64,000 nt of DNA from Akkermansiaceae bacterium (lineage in GTDB: Bacteria; Verrucomicrobiota; Verrucomicrobiia; Verrucomicrobiales; Akkermansiaceae). Below are positions 18,732 to 27,905 of this stretch, one piece after another. The stretch spans positions 93,047 to 157,046 of the forward strand of contig JAPKCM010000002.1 in the NCBI GenBank assembly GCA_028822935.1, in the 5' to 3' direction. The first letter of the stretch is position 1. Every line of letters starts with the position of its first letter. A model generated the notes under the pieces. It saw only the letters and a list, made by a program, of their open reading frames with translations. It made no database searches and was not told the origin of the DNA. The translations under genes were made by a program, and so were the position numbers.

Positions 18732-20047
18732 TCGGATAAGTCTACGCAGACTAGTTCTTTATCATTGCGCATGAAGACGCTTTTCTCAGCGAAGGCCGGA
18801 GCGCTCCAGACAACGGGACGGCCGAAGGCTTCGTTGGTGGGCTCGAGAATGTGCTGACGACCGAGCTCCTTGTATCCTTCTTTGTTGAGTTTTGCCAAAA
18901 TGAGATTGCCGCCTTCGTTCACGATCCAGAATTGCTCGTTTCCAGCGTGACGGGTGAGGTAGACCGTGCCGTGTCGACCGCTGGTGCGGTGTTCCTTTTC
19001 GACGACTGGCTCCTCTGTTTGCCAGAAACGTTTTCCATCTTCGAGGTTCGCCGCGACGAGAGAGTTTGAGGAAATGTCGGAGCCATAAATGACGCCATCG
19101 ACGATGATGGGCGTGCTGTTGCAGCTGTAGAGCGCGGTTTTCGGTTTTCCCTTCCACGCGAATTTTGCGGTGGGTTGATCTTTGCCCAATTCGATGAGGG
19201 CTCCGATTCGCCCGATGCCGCTGGCGAACATCTTATTTCCCGACAATTGAGGGGTGATGACGGCCATGCCGTAGTTTGGCTTGAGGGGGAGGGTCCAGTA
19301 GAGATCTCCGGTCGAGGGGTTGAGTCCATTGATCGACTCAGTGTGCCAGATGATGAGTTGGTCCGTGCCGCCGGCTTGGATGATCGAGGGAGGGCTGTAG
19401 CCTTGATTTTCCGCATTGAGAGACTTCCATTTGACCTTGCCGGTCTTGGCATCGAAGGCGACGGCGGTGCTTCCTTCGCCGCCGACGAGGCAGTAGAGGG
19501 TGCCATCTTTGACAAGGGGGTGAGCTGAAAATCCCCAGATGGGGAGGGGGGCGCCGAAGTCTTTCTGGAAGTCCCTTTTCCAAAGGAGCTTTCCTGATGG
19601 GGCATCGAGGCAGCTAAGATGGCCCATCGCTCCCAGGAAATAGACACGTCCGTCGGCTACCGTGGGAGTGGAGCGAGGTCCGCCGGGATAGGAGAGAAGA
19701 TAATCGAGAGGCTGCTCGTAGACCCATTTTTCTTTACCAGTGTTTACGTCGAGGGCCCGGAGACGTTCTGAACCCTTCCAAGCCACTGCCTTGCCGGGGT
19801 TGTTGATGAGCTCGCCTTCGGTGCGAACATACTCGGGGAGGAAAACGAGACCCTCGGCCACCGAAGGTCCACTGTAGCCCCAACCCACTGGGGTGCGCCA
19901 AAGGACCTTTGCCCCTTTTTTCGGGAGATCTTTTCGGATTCCAACTTCCCGCCAGGTGCTATCGGCCTTTTCACCCATCCAGCGTGGCCAGTCGTCAGCC
20001 AATGCGGTGGCGATTAATGCAAGAGTCAAAAAAGCAATTCTCCTCAT
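18728..20047 (-). CDS. exported PQQ-like beta-propeller repeat protein
   Basis: A 439-residue protein with signal peptide IAFLTLALIATALA. After DDWPRWMGEKADSTW, an opening often seen in PVC PQQ-propeller proteins, come repeated blades: RLRALDVNTGKEKWVYEQP, LSCLDAPSGKLLWKRDF, VAFDAKTGKVKWKSL and INGLNPSTGDLYWTLPL. The repeat fits the BamB/PQQ-dependent-dehydrogenase fold, but I see no separate catalytic domain, so enzymatic activity is doubtful. It is translated just ahead of the metallophosphatase with a 4-base overlap. It is probably periplasmic, as a scaffold or carbohydrate-related factor. Confidence 0.9.
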   Translation of the reverse strand: MRRIAFLTLALIATALADDWPRWMGEKADSTWREVGIRKDLPKKGAKVLWRTPVGWGYSGPSVAEGLVFLPEYVRTEGELINNPGKAVAWKGSERLRALDVNTGKEKWVYEQPLDYLLSYPGGPRSTPTVADGRVYFLGAMGHLSCLDAPSGKLLWKRDFQKDFGAPLPIWGFSAHPLVKDGTLYCLVGGEGSTAVAFDAKTGKVKWKSLNAENQGYSPPSIIQAGGTDQLIIWHTESINGLNPSTGDLYWTLPLKPNYGMAVITPQLSGNKMFASGIGRIGALIELGKDQPTAKFAWKGKPKTALYSCNSTPIIVDGVIYGSDISSNSLVAANLEDGKRFWQTEEPVVEKEHRTSGRHGTVYLTRHAGNEQFWIVNEGGNLILAKLNKEGYKELGRQHILEPTNEAFGRPVVWSAPAFAEKSVFMRNDKELVCVDLSE

Positions 20048-20453
20048 GTCACCAACCTGATTGGCTTCACGGGTTTGTCAAACTTGCACGGGGAGACAAA
20101 TTCACTACTTTGAGTCGAATCAGCCAAAGGCGGACTGCCCGCACCCCGCTTCATCCGACAGTATTTGTCTTATTAGGATCTTTGTTGAGGGAATCCTCTC
20201 TGAATCGGCAGATCATCTATACCTTTGACAGACGTCTGATCGAGAAGCCTGGTGGTATCGCCCAGCAAGCGGAATAGGGCATCACTACCGCTCCTTTTTT
20301 CGACTCTTTTTTCCCGTTCAACGTCCCAAGGTGAGGAAAAGACAAAAATCAGAGGGGATTTCGTTGAAAACATGACTCTTTCTGCACTTGAGAGAGCCAA
20401 AACTCCCAAATTAGCGATTTATTTTGTCAGACAGGCAATTTCCATACGTATTC
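20048..20453. other. divergent intergenic region
   Basis: About 400 bases lie between the minus-strand propeller gene and the plus-strand cytochrome gene. I see no gene of good quality. A TGTCAGACAG decamer at 20425-20434 sits about 20 bases before the cytochrome start; the same decamer precedes the PEP-CTERM gene at 35969. Confidence 0.5.
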
Positions 20454-22031
20454 ATGTCCCGCACTATGAAGCAAATTCTAGCTCTGGCTCTCCTGGCCTC
20501 ACCTCTCCACGCTGCTCACCCCGGCGAAATCCACTACAAAACTCTTTGCATTGCCTGTCACGGCCCTGACGGAAAAGGAGTTGGCGAAGGTGCCAACAAA
20601 TTCCCCCCGGTTTACAAAAGTGATTGGGTCAAAGGGGAGGCTCGCCGCACGATTCAGCTCGTGCTTCACGGGCTTGCCGGAGAAATTGTGGTGAATGGCA
20701 AGGGCTACAATCTCGTCATGCCTCCTCACGGAGGATCGATGACGGATCAACAGATCGCTGATGTCACTTCCTACGTTCGTGCGAATTTTGGAAACAAAGA
20801 ATCGGCTGTTACGCTGGCGATGGTCAAGAAGGAGCGGGCGCAGAAAGACAATCCCAAGCTTCCTTTGATGTGGAATTCCAAGAAGCTGCTCAAAAAATAC
20901 CCCCTTGCGAAACGGGCCAAGAAGCCTGCGATTCACGATCTTCTTTCCTACATCCACCATGGCGAATTCAAGTCGCTCGCCGATCTCCGCGCTTCCAAAC
21001 CCAAGAATGCCGAGGAGGAACAAGCCGGTCTTATTTCTCTCAAACACGCGGATCGTGGGGATAAGTTTGGACTCGTTTGGGAAGGCTGGCTCGACGTGCC
21101 AAAGGATGGCTCCTACGAGTTCAGCTATGACACTGATGACGGCGGTGCCCTTTCCATCAACGGAAAAGAAATCATCACCCGTGATCGCATTGGGCCTGCG
21201 GGCAAGCCCAGTAAGAAGAAGATCGCGCTCAAGAAGGGCCGGGCTCAAATCAAGATCGAGTACTTTGAGTATCTCGGTCAGGAGGAGATTTCTCTGATCT
21301 GGAATGGCCCGGGAGTGAAAAATGTTGCCCTTTCCGAGGGCGCAAAAAAGCAAAAATCCTCCAATCCCGCAATGCTGCTCGTGGCGCCGGCTGGCGAGGC
21401 CACCATTTACCGGAACTTCATCGAGGGGACTGATCCCCGTGGCATCGGCGTGGGATACTTCGAGGGCGTCAACCTTGCCTTCAGTGGTGACTCCATGAGC
21501 GTCGACATGCTCTGGACGGGCAACTTCATCGATGCCGGACGTCACTGGATCAACCGGGGTCAGGGCTTCCAGCCGCCCGCCGGAGACGATGTCGTCACAG
21601 TCAATCGCGGATTCGCTTTCGCGAAATTGGGAAGTCAGACCGAACCCTGGCCCTCCAAGGCGAGCGATTCTTTCAAGCCAGCATTCAAAGGTTATCAGCT
21701 CAATAAGGCTCAGCAACCCACCTTTGGGTATCAGTTTGGCGACATTGAGATTCAGGATCAGCCTCTTCCGGATGCCTCTGGAACGAGCGTCACCCGCACC
21801 ATCACGATCGAAGTTCCCGAGTCGGCCAAGAGCGCCGAGGCTCTCTACTTCCGGGCGCTTAGCGGAGCAGCCGTCGCGGTTCAAGGCGAGCGTAAGTTTA
21901 CCTTTAAGGAACTTAGCGTAGCGGTTCCTTCCTCAGAGTATCCGCCCTTCGTGAGGGAAAATGAACTTCTCATTCCTATTCCGTTAACCACGGGAACCCA
22001 CACCATTCAGATCCAATATTCCTGGAACTAA
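20454..22031 (+). CDS. c-type cytochrome with PA14 domain, exported
   Basis: The start at 20454 or the ATG at 20466 gives the signal peptide MKQILALALLASPLHA. The frame is open from 20424, but that extra part is not leader-like. A class I cytochrome c domain follows at once (CIACHG at about residue 28 of the short form; distal methionine in YNLVMPPHGGSMTDQQIADV). A PA14 domain comes next (WEGWLDVPKDGSYEFSYDTD, ISLIWNGPGV). The C-terminal 200 residues (YRNFIEGTDPRGIGVGY) form a beta-rich domain usually found with PVC haem proteins. PA14 domains bind glycans, so a periplasmic electron carrier tied to a sugar-oxidising complex is likely. The next gene, 22 bases away, is a probable partner. Confidence 0.9.
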   Translation: MSRTMKQILALALLASPLHAAHPGEIHYKTLCIACHGPDGKGVGEGANKFPPVYKSDWVKGEARRTIQLVLHGLAGEIVVNGKGYNLVMPPHGGSMTDQQIADVTSYVRANFGNKESAVTLAMVKKERAQKDNPKLPLMWNSKKLLKKYPLAKRAKKPAIHDLLSYIHHGEFKSLADLRASKPKNAEEEQAGLISLKHADRGDKFGLVWEGWLDVPKDGSYEFSYDTDDGGALSINGKEIITRDRIGPAGKPSKKKIALKKGRAQIKIEYFEYLGQEEISLIWNGPGVKNVALSEGAKKQKSSNPAMLLVAPAGEATIYRNFIEGTDPRGIGVGYFEGVNLAFSGDSMSVDMLWTGNFIDAGRHWINRGQGFQPPAGDDVVTVNRGFAFAKLGSQTEPWPSKASDSFKPAFKGYQLNKAQQPTFGYQFGDIEIQDQPLPDASGTSVTRTITIEVPESAKSAEALYFRALSGAAVAVQGERKFTFKELSVAVPSSEYPPFVRENELLIPIPLTTGTHTIQIQYSWN

Positions 22032-22053
22032 TCACACTTACCTTTTTCTCAGA

Positions 22054-23502
22054 ATGAAATCATTTTTGACTCTCTCCCTCCTCGCCGTATCGGCAGCCGT
22101 TGCTGACGAACGACAGCCCGAATTCTACCTCCGCGAGGAAATCCCGATGCCCGAAGGCGAAGTCCTCGAACTCGGATCGATCGCGATCATGCCCGATAAA
22201 AAGGTCGCCGTGAGTTCACGCCGCGGCGATATCTGGGTCTGCGAAGGTGCCTATGACGCGGACCTTTCCAAAGTGAAGTGGACCCTGTTTGCCCGTGGAC
22301 TCCACGAGCCTCTCGGAATGTTTTACAAGGACGGTTCGCTCTTCACCACCTCTCGTCCCGAGATCACCAAGATGACCGACACCGATGGTGACGGACGCGC
22401 TGACCTTTTCAAAACGGTGACGCAATATTGGGGCATTGATGGGAACTATCACGAATACAACTTCGGCTCTGATCCCGATAAGGACGGCAACGTCTGGGTC
22501 GTGCAGTGTCTTACTGGTTCCGGCGGCGCGAGTGACAAGTCCCCTTGGCGTGGCTGGTGCTTCCGCTACGGCCTCGACGGCAAGGTCATTCCCACTTGCC
22601 CGGGCATCCGCTCTCCTGGTGGCATCGGCTTTAACCAAGCAGGCGACGCCTTTTACACTGATAATCAAGGTCTCTGGAACGGTTCATCTTCACTGAAATG
22701 GCTAAAGCCCGGCGGCTTCATGGGAAATCCCACCGGCAATGTCTATGCGCCCATTCTCAATCTCGAAGAACCACCGAACCCCACGACCGGTTCCCGCATG
22801 GTCACCGAGAGTGATAAGGATCCCCGCATCATCCCGCCCGCCATCATTCTTCCTCACGGAAAAGTGGGCCAGTCGCCGACCGCTGTTATTTACGACAGCG
22901 CGGAAGGAAAGTTTGGTCCCTTCAAGGGACAAGTTCTCGTCGGCGAGCAGACTCACTCTCAAGTTCAGCGCGTCTATCTTGAAAAGGTCAAAGGCCTTTA
23001 CCAAGGTGCCGTTTGGAAATTTCTGGAGGACTTCCGCTGCGGAGTCATTCCCGCCCGCATGGGTGAGGATGCCACTCTTTTTGTCGGAGGATCAAACCGA
23101 GGTTGGGCCGCTCGAGGTGGAAAAAACTTCACTTTCGAGCGCGTTCGCTGGACTGGGAAAAAGCCCTTCGAAATGCATGAAATGCATGTCAAGAAAGATG
23201 GTTTCGTCATCACCTTCACTGAGCCGGTCGATAAGGCGAGTGCCTCCGATCCCAAATCTTACAAGGCCGCCGCTTGGACCTACATTTATCAAAAGGGCTA
23301 CGGTAGCCCCGAGGTCGACCCGGCCACTCCTGTTGTGGAAAAGGCCACCGTTTCCTCCGATGGAAAATCGGTTTACCTTAAGGTCTCCGGTCGCGTCCGT
23401 GGTCACGTCCACCACTTCAATCTTGAAAAAGTAAAGTCGGGCAAAGGCGACAGCCTCTGGCATCCCGACGTCTACTACACTCTCAACGAGATTCCTGACT
23501 AG
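22054..23502 (+). CDS. exported glucose/sorbosone dehydrogenase-like beta-propeller protein
   Basis: A 482-residue protein with signal peptide MKSFLTLSLLAVSAAVA. The core resembles the soluble quinoprotein/NHL propellers of PVC bacteria: IAIMPDKKVAVSSRRGDIWV, LHEPLGMFYKDGSLFTTSRP, TDTDGDGRADLFKTV, DPDKDGNVWVVQCLTGSG and IRSPGGIGFNQAGDAFYTDN. The C-terminal 110 residues form an Ig-like domain (VITFTEPVDKASASDPKSYK). No haem motif is present. The cytochrome just upstream would supply it, and the pair resembles the fused 990-residue protein at 54294-57266 in split form. A hairpin ends the transcript at 23529. Confidence 0.88.
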   Translation: MKSFLTLSLLAVSAAVADERQPEFYLREEIPMPEGEVLELGSIAIMPDKKVAVSSRRGDIWVCEGAYDADLSKVKWTLFARGLHEPLGMFYKDGSLFTTSRPEITKMTDTDGDGRADLFKTVTQYWGIDGNYHEYNFGSDPDKDGNVWVVQCLTGSGGASDKSPWRGWCFRYGLDGKVIPTCPGIRSPGGIGFNQAGDAFYTDNQGLWNGSSSLKWLKPGGFMGNPTGNVYAPILNLEEPPNPTTGSRMVTESDKDPRIIPPAIILPHGKVGQSPTAVIYDSAEGKFGPFKGQVLVGEQTHSQVQRVYLEKVKGLYQGAVWKFLEDFRCGVIPARMGEDATLFVGGSNRGWAARGGKNFTFERVRWTGKKPFEMHEMHVKKDGFVITFTEPVDKASASDPKSYKAAAWTYIYQKGYGSPEVDPATPVVEKATVSSDGKSVYLKVSGRVRGHVHHFNLEKVKSGKGDSLWHPDVYYTLNEIPD

Positions 23503-23528
23503 GTCGGTTCTCAGCTTCTTCAGTGTGC

Positions 23529-23571
23529 GCACCCGGCTCTGCTCTTTTGGATGTCGGGTGCCGCTGTTTTT
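23529..23571 (+). terminator. probable terminator of the cytochrome/propeller operon
   Basis: GCACCCG (23529-23535) pairs with CGGGTGC (23555-23561) and is followed by CGCTGTTTTTC. The loop is long (19 bases), so the strength is uncertain. Confidence 0.55.
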
Positions 23572-23599
23572 CTTCCATCGGCACAGCTAAGCTCACCGC

Positions 23600-24517
23600 A
23601 TGAATTTCACGCTAATCTTAATTGCGGCATTCGTGACAACGACCGCTGCCGGCCTTGGTGAAGACATTGCGGCGGACGGAAAGAGTAAGCTCCCCAACGG
23701 TGAGGGCATCGCCGCTAAGTTCAAAGCCGATACAGGCATCCACAAGCACGAGTCGGTCATCTACGCGAACGGGTTCGAAGGGCAGGGCGATTGGAAAAAA
23801 CTCTGGGACGAGACCCGCGACAAGGACGGGCAGGTGCTCTCGCTCGTCTCACCTCCTGGTGGTGACCCGAAGCTTGGTAAGCATTGCTTGCAAGCCAAAG
23901 CCACTCTCGGTCACGACACCGGCGGTGGCGCCACAAAGTGGTTTGAGTCCAGCAAGACGCTCTTCATCCGCTTCTAAGCGCGCTTTGATGAAAAATGCGA
24001 CTACGTCCACCACTTCGCCACTCTGCGTGCCAACAAGAGTCTCCAAGGCAGCGATCGTTGGAGCGGCTTCGGCGGAGCGGGCCTAAAGCCGAAGGGCGAT
24101 GAGCGATTTTCGACCGCTCTCGAGCCCTGGGGCAACTGGGGAAAAAGCCCGCCCCCAGGGAAGTGGAATTTCTACAGCTATTGGCACGAGATGAACCCCG
24201 CGCCCGATCAGAAATACTGGGGCAATCAGTTCAAGCCAGAAGGCCAGCCGAACATCGCAAAAGGCAAATGGATCTGCTGCGAATTCATGCTCAAGCACAA
24301 CTCCCCTGGGAAGCGCGACGGCGAGCAAGCATACTGGATCGATGGCCGGCTCCGCGGGCACTGGCGCGGCATCAACTGGCGGAAGACAACCGGTCTCATG
24401 GCCAACGCCTTCACTCTGGAGAGCTACATCACCGACCGATGGACCAAGAATAAGATCAACATCGTCCAGTTCGACAACATCGTCATCGCCAAGGAATACA
24501 TCGGGCCGTCCAGGTAA
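23600..24517 (+). pseudogene. exported jelly-roll (polysaccharide-lyase-like) protein interrupted by an in-frame TAA
   Basis: Residues 1-125 run from a signal peptide (MNFTLILIAAFVTTTAAG) to FESSKTLFIRF, where TAA (23975-23977) stops the frame. The same frame then continues without a break for 180 codons: ARFDEKCDYVHHF, FYSYWHEM, KGKWICCEFMLKHN, YWIDGRLRGHWRGI, NIVQFDNIVIAKEYIGP. The two parts read as one domain, and a tyrosine codon (TAC or TAT) would fit at the stop. The whole would be 305 residues of a concanavalin-like fold seen in secreted PVC proteins and some polysaccharide lyases. It may be a fresh nonsense mutation or a sequencing error. TAA is not a selenocysteine codon. Confidence 0.8.
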
Positions 24518-24544
24518 TAACAACTCCCGAACCAAGCTGGTAAA

Positions 24545-24796
24545 ATGGGAGATTTTCCTGACTCGATCATGGAAGAGCTGGAGACGGCCATTCTCGCGGA
24601 TCAATTTTCCCGATTGCAAGGAGGAGCTCGCCCCTTTTTCAAGAACAACGCGGATGACGTGAACGACGATTTGCAAGTGAGCACGAGATGGAACGAGACC
24701 GACCTTGAGACGACGTATGATTGCCTCGATGACTTGCCCTTGGCCAAAGGAGGGAATTTGATCTTGAAGGATTTCAGCTCCCAGAAATCCGAATGA
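24545..24796 (+). CDS. possible 83-residue acidic protein
   Basis: An ATG-started frame encodes a plausible acidic soluble peptide (MGDFPDSIMEELETAILADQ at the start, NNADDVNDDLQVSTRW in the middle). It has no ribosome site and no recognised family. It sits between a decayed gene and yjdM, so it may equally be a remnant or chance. The competing minus-strand frames are serine/arginine rich and look worse. Confidence 0.3.
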   Translation: MGDFPDSIMEELETAILADQFSRLQGGARPFFKNNADDVNDDLQVSTRWNETDLETTYDCLDDLPLAKGGNLILKDFSSQKSE

Positions 24797-24823
24797 ACAC
24801 TATCCCGCATGGGGCTGTAAGCC

Positions 24824-25174
24824 TCAGATCTTCTTCACGAACTGTGATTTCAGTTTCATAGGGCCGATGCCGTCGACTTTGCAGTCGATGTCGTGATCGG
24901 CTCCTGGAGAAATGCGGATGTTCTTCACCTTGGTGCCGATCTTGAGAGTGGTCGAGGTGCCTTTGACTTTCAGGTCCTTGGTGAGCTGCACGGAGTCTCC
25001 ATTTTGAAGTTCGTTTCCGTGGGCATCGCGCATGATGGCGGCTTCTGCTTCAGCGGCCGCTTCCTCGGCGGACCATTCATGGCCACAGTCGGGGCAGGCA
25101 AAGAGAGGGCCGTTTTCGTAGGTGTAATCAGACTGGCACTCGGGGCAGGAAGGAATGTCGCTCATTGCACTCAT
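24824..25174 (-). CDS. yjdM: YjdM/PhnA zinc-ribbon protein
   Basis: The protein has 116 residues; ATG at 25165 ([14 protein letters not shown]) is the likelier start by family comparison. The N-terminal zinc ribbon has C10, C13, C27 and C30 (SCPEC ... [10 protein letters not shown]). The C-terminal domain ([20 protein letters not shown], then [19 protein letters not shown]) matches the E. coli YjdM/PhnA protein closely along its whole length. PhnA was named for the phosphonate gene region but is not phosphonoacetate hydrolase, and its function is unsettled. It stands alone, without phosphonate genes, and is intact although its neighbours are decayed. Confidence 0.95.
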   Translation of the reverse strand: MSAMSDIPSCPECQSDYTYENGPLFACPDCGHEWSAEEAAAEAEAAIMRDAHGNELQNGDSVQLTKDLKVKGTSTTLKIGTKVKNIRISPGADHDIDCKVDGIGPMKLKSQFVKKI

Positions 25175-25504
25175 CTAAGCGCGAGAATGTTCGAGGAAAA
25201 AGGCCAATTTACCCGGATTTAAATTACGGCATCCTGAAAATGATTCACCCCCCGAGACCGAAGGCATCGAGGGGTGGTTGTACAAACAACAAACAACAAA
25301 CAACATATTGACAACTGATGAATCAGTCATCTACACGCCGAAATAAGCGCCTCAAAGGAGAGTTTTTACCAGTAAATTTTACTTGGGATTCAAGTATACA
25401 AAAAAATATACTTATCGATAGAGGCTTAGCGAGTCGTTGAGCGCTTAATTTTCTCTCCCAAAGAGAATTGAGAACAGAACGCGTTCCTGTTTTTGGTAAA
25501 AGAA
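25175..25504. other. intergenic region with short tandem repeat
   Basis: There is no convincing gene. A heptamer-type tandem repeat of CAAACAA units occupies 25282-25304. Just after it the palindrome ACTGATGAATCAGT occurs. The rest is A/T-rich. Confidence 0.5.
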
Positions 25505-26077
25505 TCAAGCGAGGATGTGTTTCACCACTTTTCCGTGCACGTCGGTGAGTCGGAAACGTCGGCCCTGGAACTTGTAGCTCAGGGTTTCGTGATCGATTCC
25601 GAGCTGATTGAGAATGGTGGCCTGAAGGTCGTGCACGTGGATGGCATCCTTGTGGTAGTGATGTTTGCTGGCGTGGACCGGGTTGCCATCGGCATCGACG
25701 ATTTTGGCGCCGTATTTGTTGGTGTGGTCCACGGTGATTCCGCCCTTGATACCACCGCCGGCCATCGGGATGGAGGCTTGGTGGGATGACATTCCTGTTT
25801 CCCGTCCTCGTTCCGATGTCGGAAGCTCGACGCCGTGATTTTCACGGAGATAGGGCTTATTGTCGAAGAACTCGAATTGCGAAGGTCCTCCCGATTGGAA
25901 GAGGTAGATGACGCGCTTCGCTTTCGGTTTCGTCTTCGGCCCGCCGAGAACGCCATTGACGTCGTTGTCGGAGGCTTGTGCCCTCATCCAAGCAAGGGCC
26001 ATGCCACCGATCCCTGTGGTGGATTTCTTGAAAAAATGGCGTCGGTTGACGGCGAAGGGGGTCGAGGGATGGCAAAC
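25505..26077 (-). pseudogene. DUF1501 protein with large internal deletion and lost start
   Basis: The ATG at 26002 lies inside the gene. The same frame upstream reads FAVNRRHFFKKSTTGIGG, the Tat-type start of a DUF1501 protein, but it meets TAA at 26078-26080 without any ATG, GTG or TTG. One base less in the run of five G at 57-61 (26057-26061) would restore a TTG start. After the normal N-terminal part (RVIYLFQSGGPSQFEFFDNK, GMSSHQASIP) the frame passes near 25750-25766 directly into the C-terminal part (MAGGGIKGG, HVHDLQATILNQLGID, GRRFRLTDVHGKVV). About 270-290 residues of the family's middle, with the metal-site region, are missing. It cannot be a working enzyme. Confidence 0.85.
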
Positions 26078-26293
26078 TTATTGGCTGGGAAATTGTATTT
26101 TAACATACGGGGGAAGCGAGGAGAGTTTTACAGGAAATTCGGGGGTGGAAGGGTGTTGGGGGGACGATGGCTGCCAGTGAGTCAATCGATAAAATGATTC
26201 CATGTTCATCTTTTTAAGAGATGAGCTTCACTGTTCCTCTTCACCGGGGTGACTTCTTTGATTCAGTCTCTGCACGGGTGCCCGGTATCGTGA

Positions 26294-26407
26294 TCAAGCG
26301 GCGTTTTTTGCCGCAGCGAGGGCGGCCGGGGTCAGTTCGGCGGCCCGCTCGATCATCAAGGAATCTCGCAGGGCTTCGATGACTTCCACGAGGTCGGCTT
26401 CAGGGCG
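26294..26407 (-). pseudogene. C-terminal fragment of an unidentified protein
   Basis: A 37-codon minus-strand frame bounded by stops reads RPEADLVEVIEALRDSLMIE, then ERAAELTPAALAAAKNAA and a stop. It has a strongly protein-like amphipathic character and GC-rich codons unlike the A/T-rich flanks. There is no start codon in place. I read it as the end of a deleted gene, family unknown. Confidence 0.45.
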
Positions 26408-26411
26408 TTAC

Positions 26412-26516
26412 GAAGAACTTAATTGGACTGCCTATATGGGAAATCATGGTTCTGCTGGTGGGGTGTGGTATGATTCACGGAAGAACGAATTTGTCTTTTA
26501 TCACTCTGTATGGTGA
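26412..26516 (+). pseudogene. C-terminal fragment, possibly of a serine hydrolase
   Basis: A plus-strand frame reads EELNWTAYMGNHGSAGGVWY, then DSRKNEFVFYHSVW and a stop at 26514-26516. The GNHGSAGGVWYDSRKNEFVF pattern resembles the last strands of beta-lactamase-like serine hydrolases, but the match is short and not secure. It abuts the opposite-strand fragment ending at 26407, which marks a deletion or rearrangement joint. Confidence 0.35.
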
Positions 26517-26555
26517 TTTCCCTGCTCTGACGTTATCTAAAAAAAGGAGTCCATC

Positions 26556-27875
26556 ATGTTTCATCATATTGCCACCGCTTGCGCACTTGCGCTGTTTTTA
26601 CTCGTAATTCCCGCCTTCGGTGAGGACCAGCCACCGAATGTGATTCTAATCATGGTTGATGATTTGGGTTACCATGATCTTGCCTGCTATGGCCATCCTG
26701 CAATCAAGACACCTGTTCTAGACCAACTGGCCAAAGATGGCATCAGGCTGACGAGTTTTTACTCAGGTGCCACCGTTTGCACTCCCTCGCGCATGGCTCT
26801 GCTGACCGGCGCTTACCCAACGCGCCTTGGTTGGACCAAGGGAGTGATTGGTCACAAGATGGGCAAGGATGAAGGACTTAGTCCTAAAGCGCTGACGATC
26901 GCGGAGATCTTCAAAAACAAGGGTTATGAGACCGGACTGATGGGGAAATGGCATCTCGGTGACCTTCCGAAGTATCAGCCTCAGCAACAAGGATTTGACC
27001 AGAGCTACTACATCAAAAAGAGCAATAACCAGACAAAGAAGCTTTGGCGTGGTGATGAACTCATTGAAGATCCCTTTGAGAATCGCTTGCTCACGCAGAA
27101 GTTTACCCACGAGGCCATTCGTTTCATCAAAGAGAAGAAGGAGAAACCTTTCTTTCTCTATCTCCCCTATACCGCTCCGCATTTCCCTGTCGAGGCGCAC
27201 CCGAAGTGGAAGGGGAGATCCGGTTTTGGAGCGTATGGAGATGTCGTCGAAGAACTGGATTATCGCATTGGCGAGATCTTGACAACTTTGGCGATGGAGA
27301 AACTCGATCAGAAAACAATTGTTATCTTTTTATCCGACAATGGTCCCCAGGGAGGGCAGAAGGCCCAGGCGAAGCCGTTTCGCGGAATGAAGTGGGATGC
27401 CCTCGAGGGCGGCACACGGGTGCCTTGTATTCTCCGCTTTCCAGGTGTCATCCCTGCCGGACAAGAGAGTGAGGCACTTATTGCTGCGATTGATCTTCTG
27501 CCCAGTCTGATTCAGGCATGCGGCCTTGATCTGAAGACGATTGCCAAAGGCAGCCCTACCCGTGATGGGATGAATGTCTGGGATACTCTCATCGGCAAGA
27601 AAGACGCCCCTCATCCGCGGAAGGATTTGCTCTACTGGCATGGGTTAAAAGGTTTTCACGCGATCCGCGTGGGTCACTGGAAGCTGTTTCTGGACGGCAA
27701 GAATGCGCAACTGCCAAAAGAAAAAGGGGGGCCGATTCTATTCAATCTAGTCGATGATCCCTATGAAATAACCGACCTGAGCGCTCAGTATCCAGAAAGG
27801 GTTCAGGAGATGCAAGAGCTTGCCAAGAAGCGTCTGGTTGACATCAACAAGAGTGTCATTCCTCTCGGAAAATAG
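26556..27875 (+). CDS. exported sulfatase (family S1)
   Basis: A 439-residue protein with signal peptide IATACALALFLLVIPAFG. The type I sulfatase core is intact: metal ligands D35-D36 in VILIMVDDLGY; C75-T-P-S-R79 (VCTPSRMALLTG), where C75 is the residue converted to formylglycine; GKWHLGD; YTAPHFPVEAHP; and FLSDNGP with the late metal ligands. It would remove sulfate esters from polysaccharides or glycans outside the cytoplasm, and it needs a formylglycine-generating enzyme not seen here. It is preceded by AAAGGAG, one of the few strong ribosome sites in the window. It is whole although flanked by gene fragments. Confidence 0.95.
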   Translation: MFHHIATACALALFLLVIPAFGEDQPPNVILIMVDDLGYHDLACYGHPAIKTPVLDQLAKDGIRLTSFYSGATVCTPSRMALLTGAYPTRLGWTKGVIGHKMGKDEGLSPKALTIAEIFKNKGYETGLMGKWHLGDLPKYQPQQQGFDQSYYIKKSNNQTKKLWRGDELIEDPFENRLLTQKFTHEAIRFIKEKKEKPFFLYLPYTAPHFPVEAHPKWKGRSGFGAYGDVVEELDYRIGEILTTLAMEKLDQKTIVIFLSDNGPQGGQKAQAKPFRGMKWDALEGGTRVPCILRFPGVIPAGQESEALIAAIDLLPSLIQACGLDLKTIAKGSPTRDGMNVWDTLIGKKDAPHPRKDLLYWHGLKGFHAIRVGHWKLFLDGKNAQLPKEKGGPILFNLVDDPYEITDLSAQYPERVQEMQELAKKRLVDINKSVIPLGK

Positions 27876-27905
27876 GATGCCATTGCTCATCCTTAAGGGA
27901 CCTAG

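Noticed and set aside
20499..21884. 461-residue minus-strand frame opposite the cytochrome/PA14 gene
   Set aside because: The sense strand has signal peptide, CIACH and PA14; the antisense has nothing recognisable.
23975..23977. Selenocysteine or programmed read-through at the interrupted gene
   Set aside because: The stop is TAA, not TGA, and I see no stem-loop that would support recoding. Mutation is the simpler reading.
25282..25304. CRISPR-like array
   Set aside because: The repeat is a 7-base tandem with no spacers.
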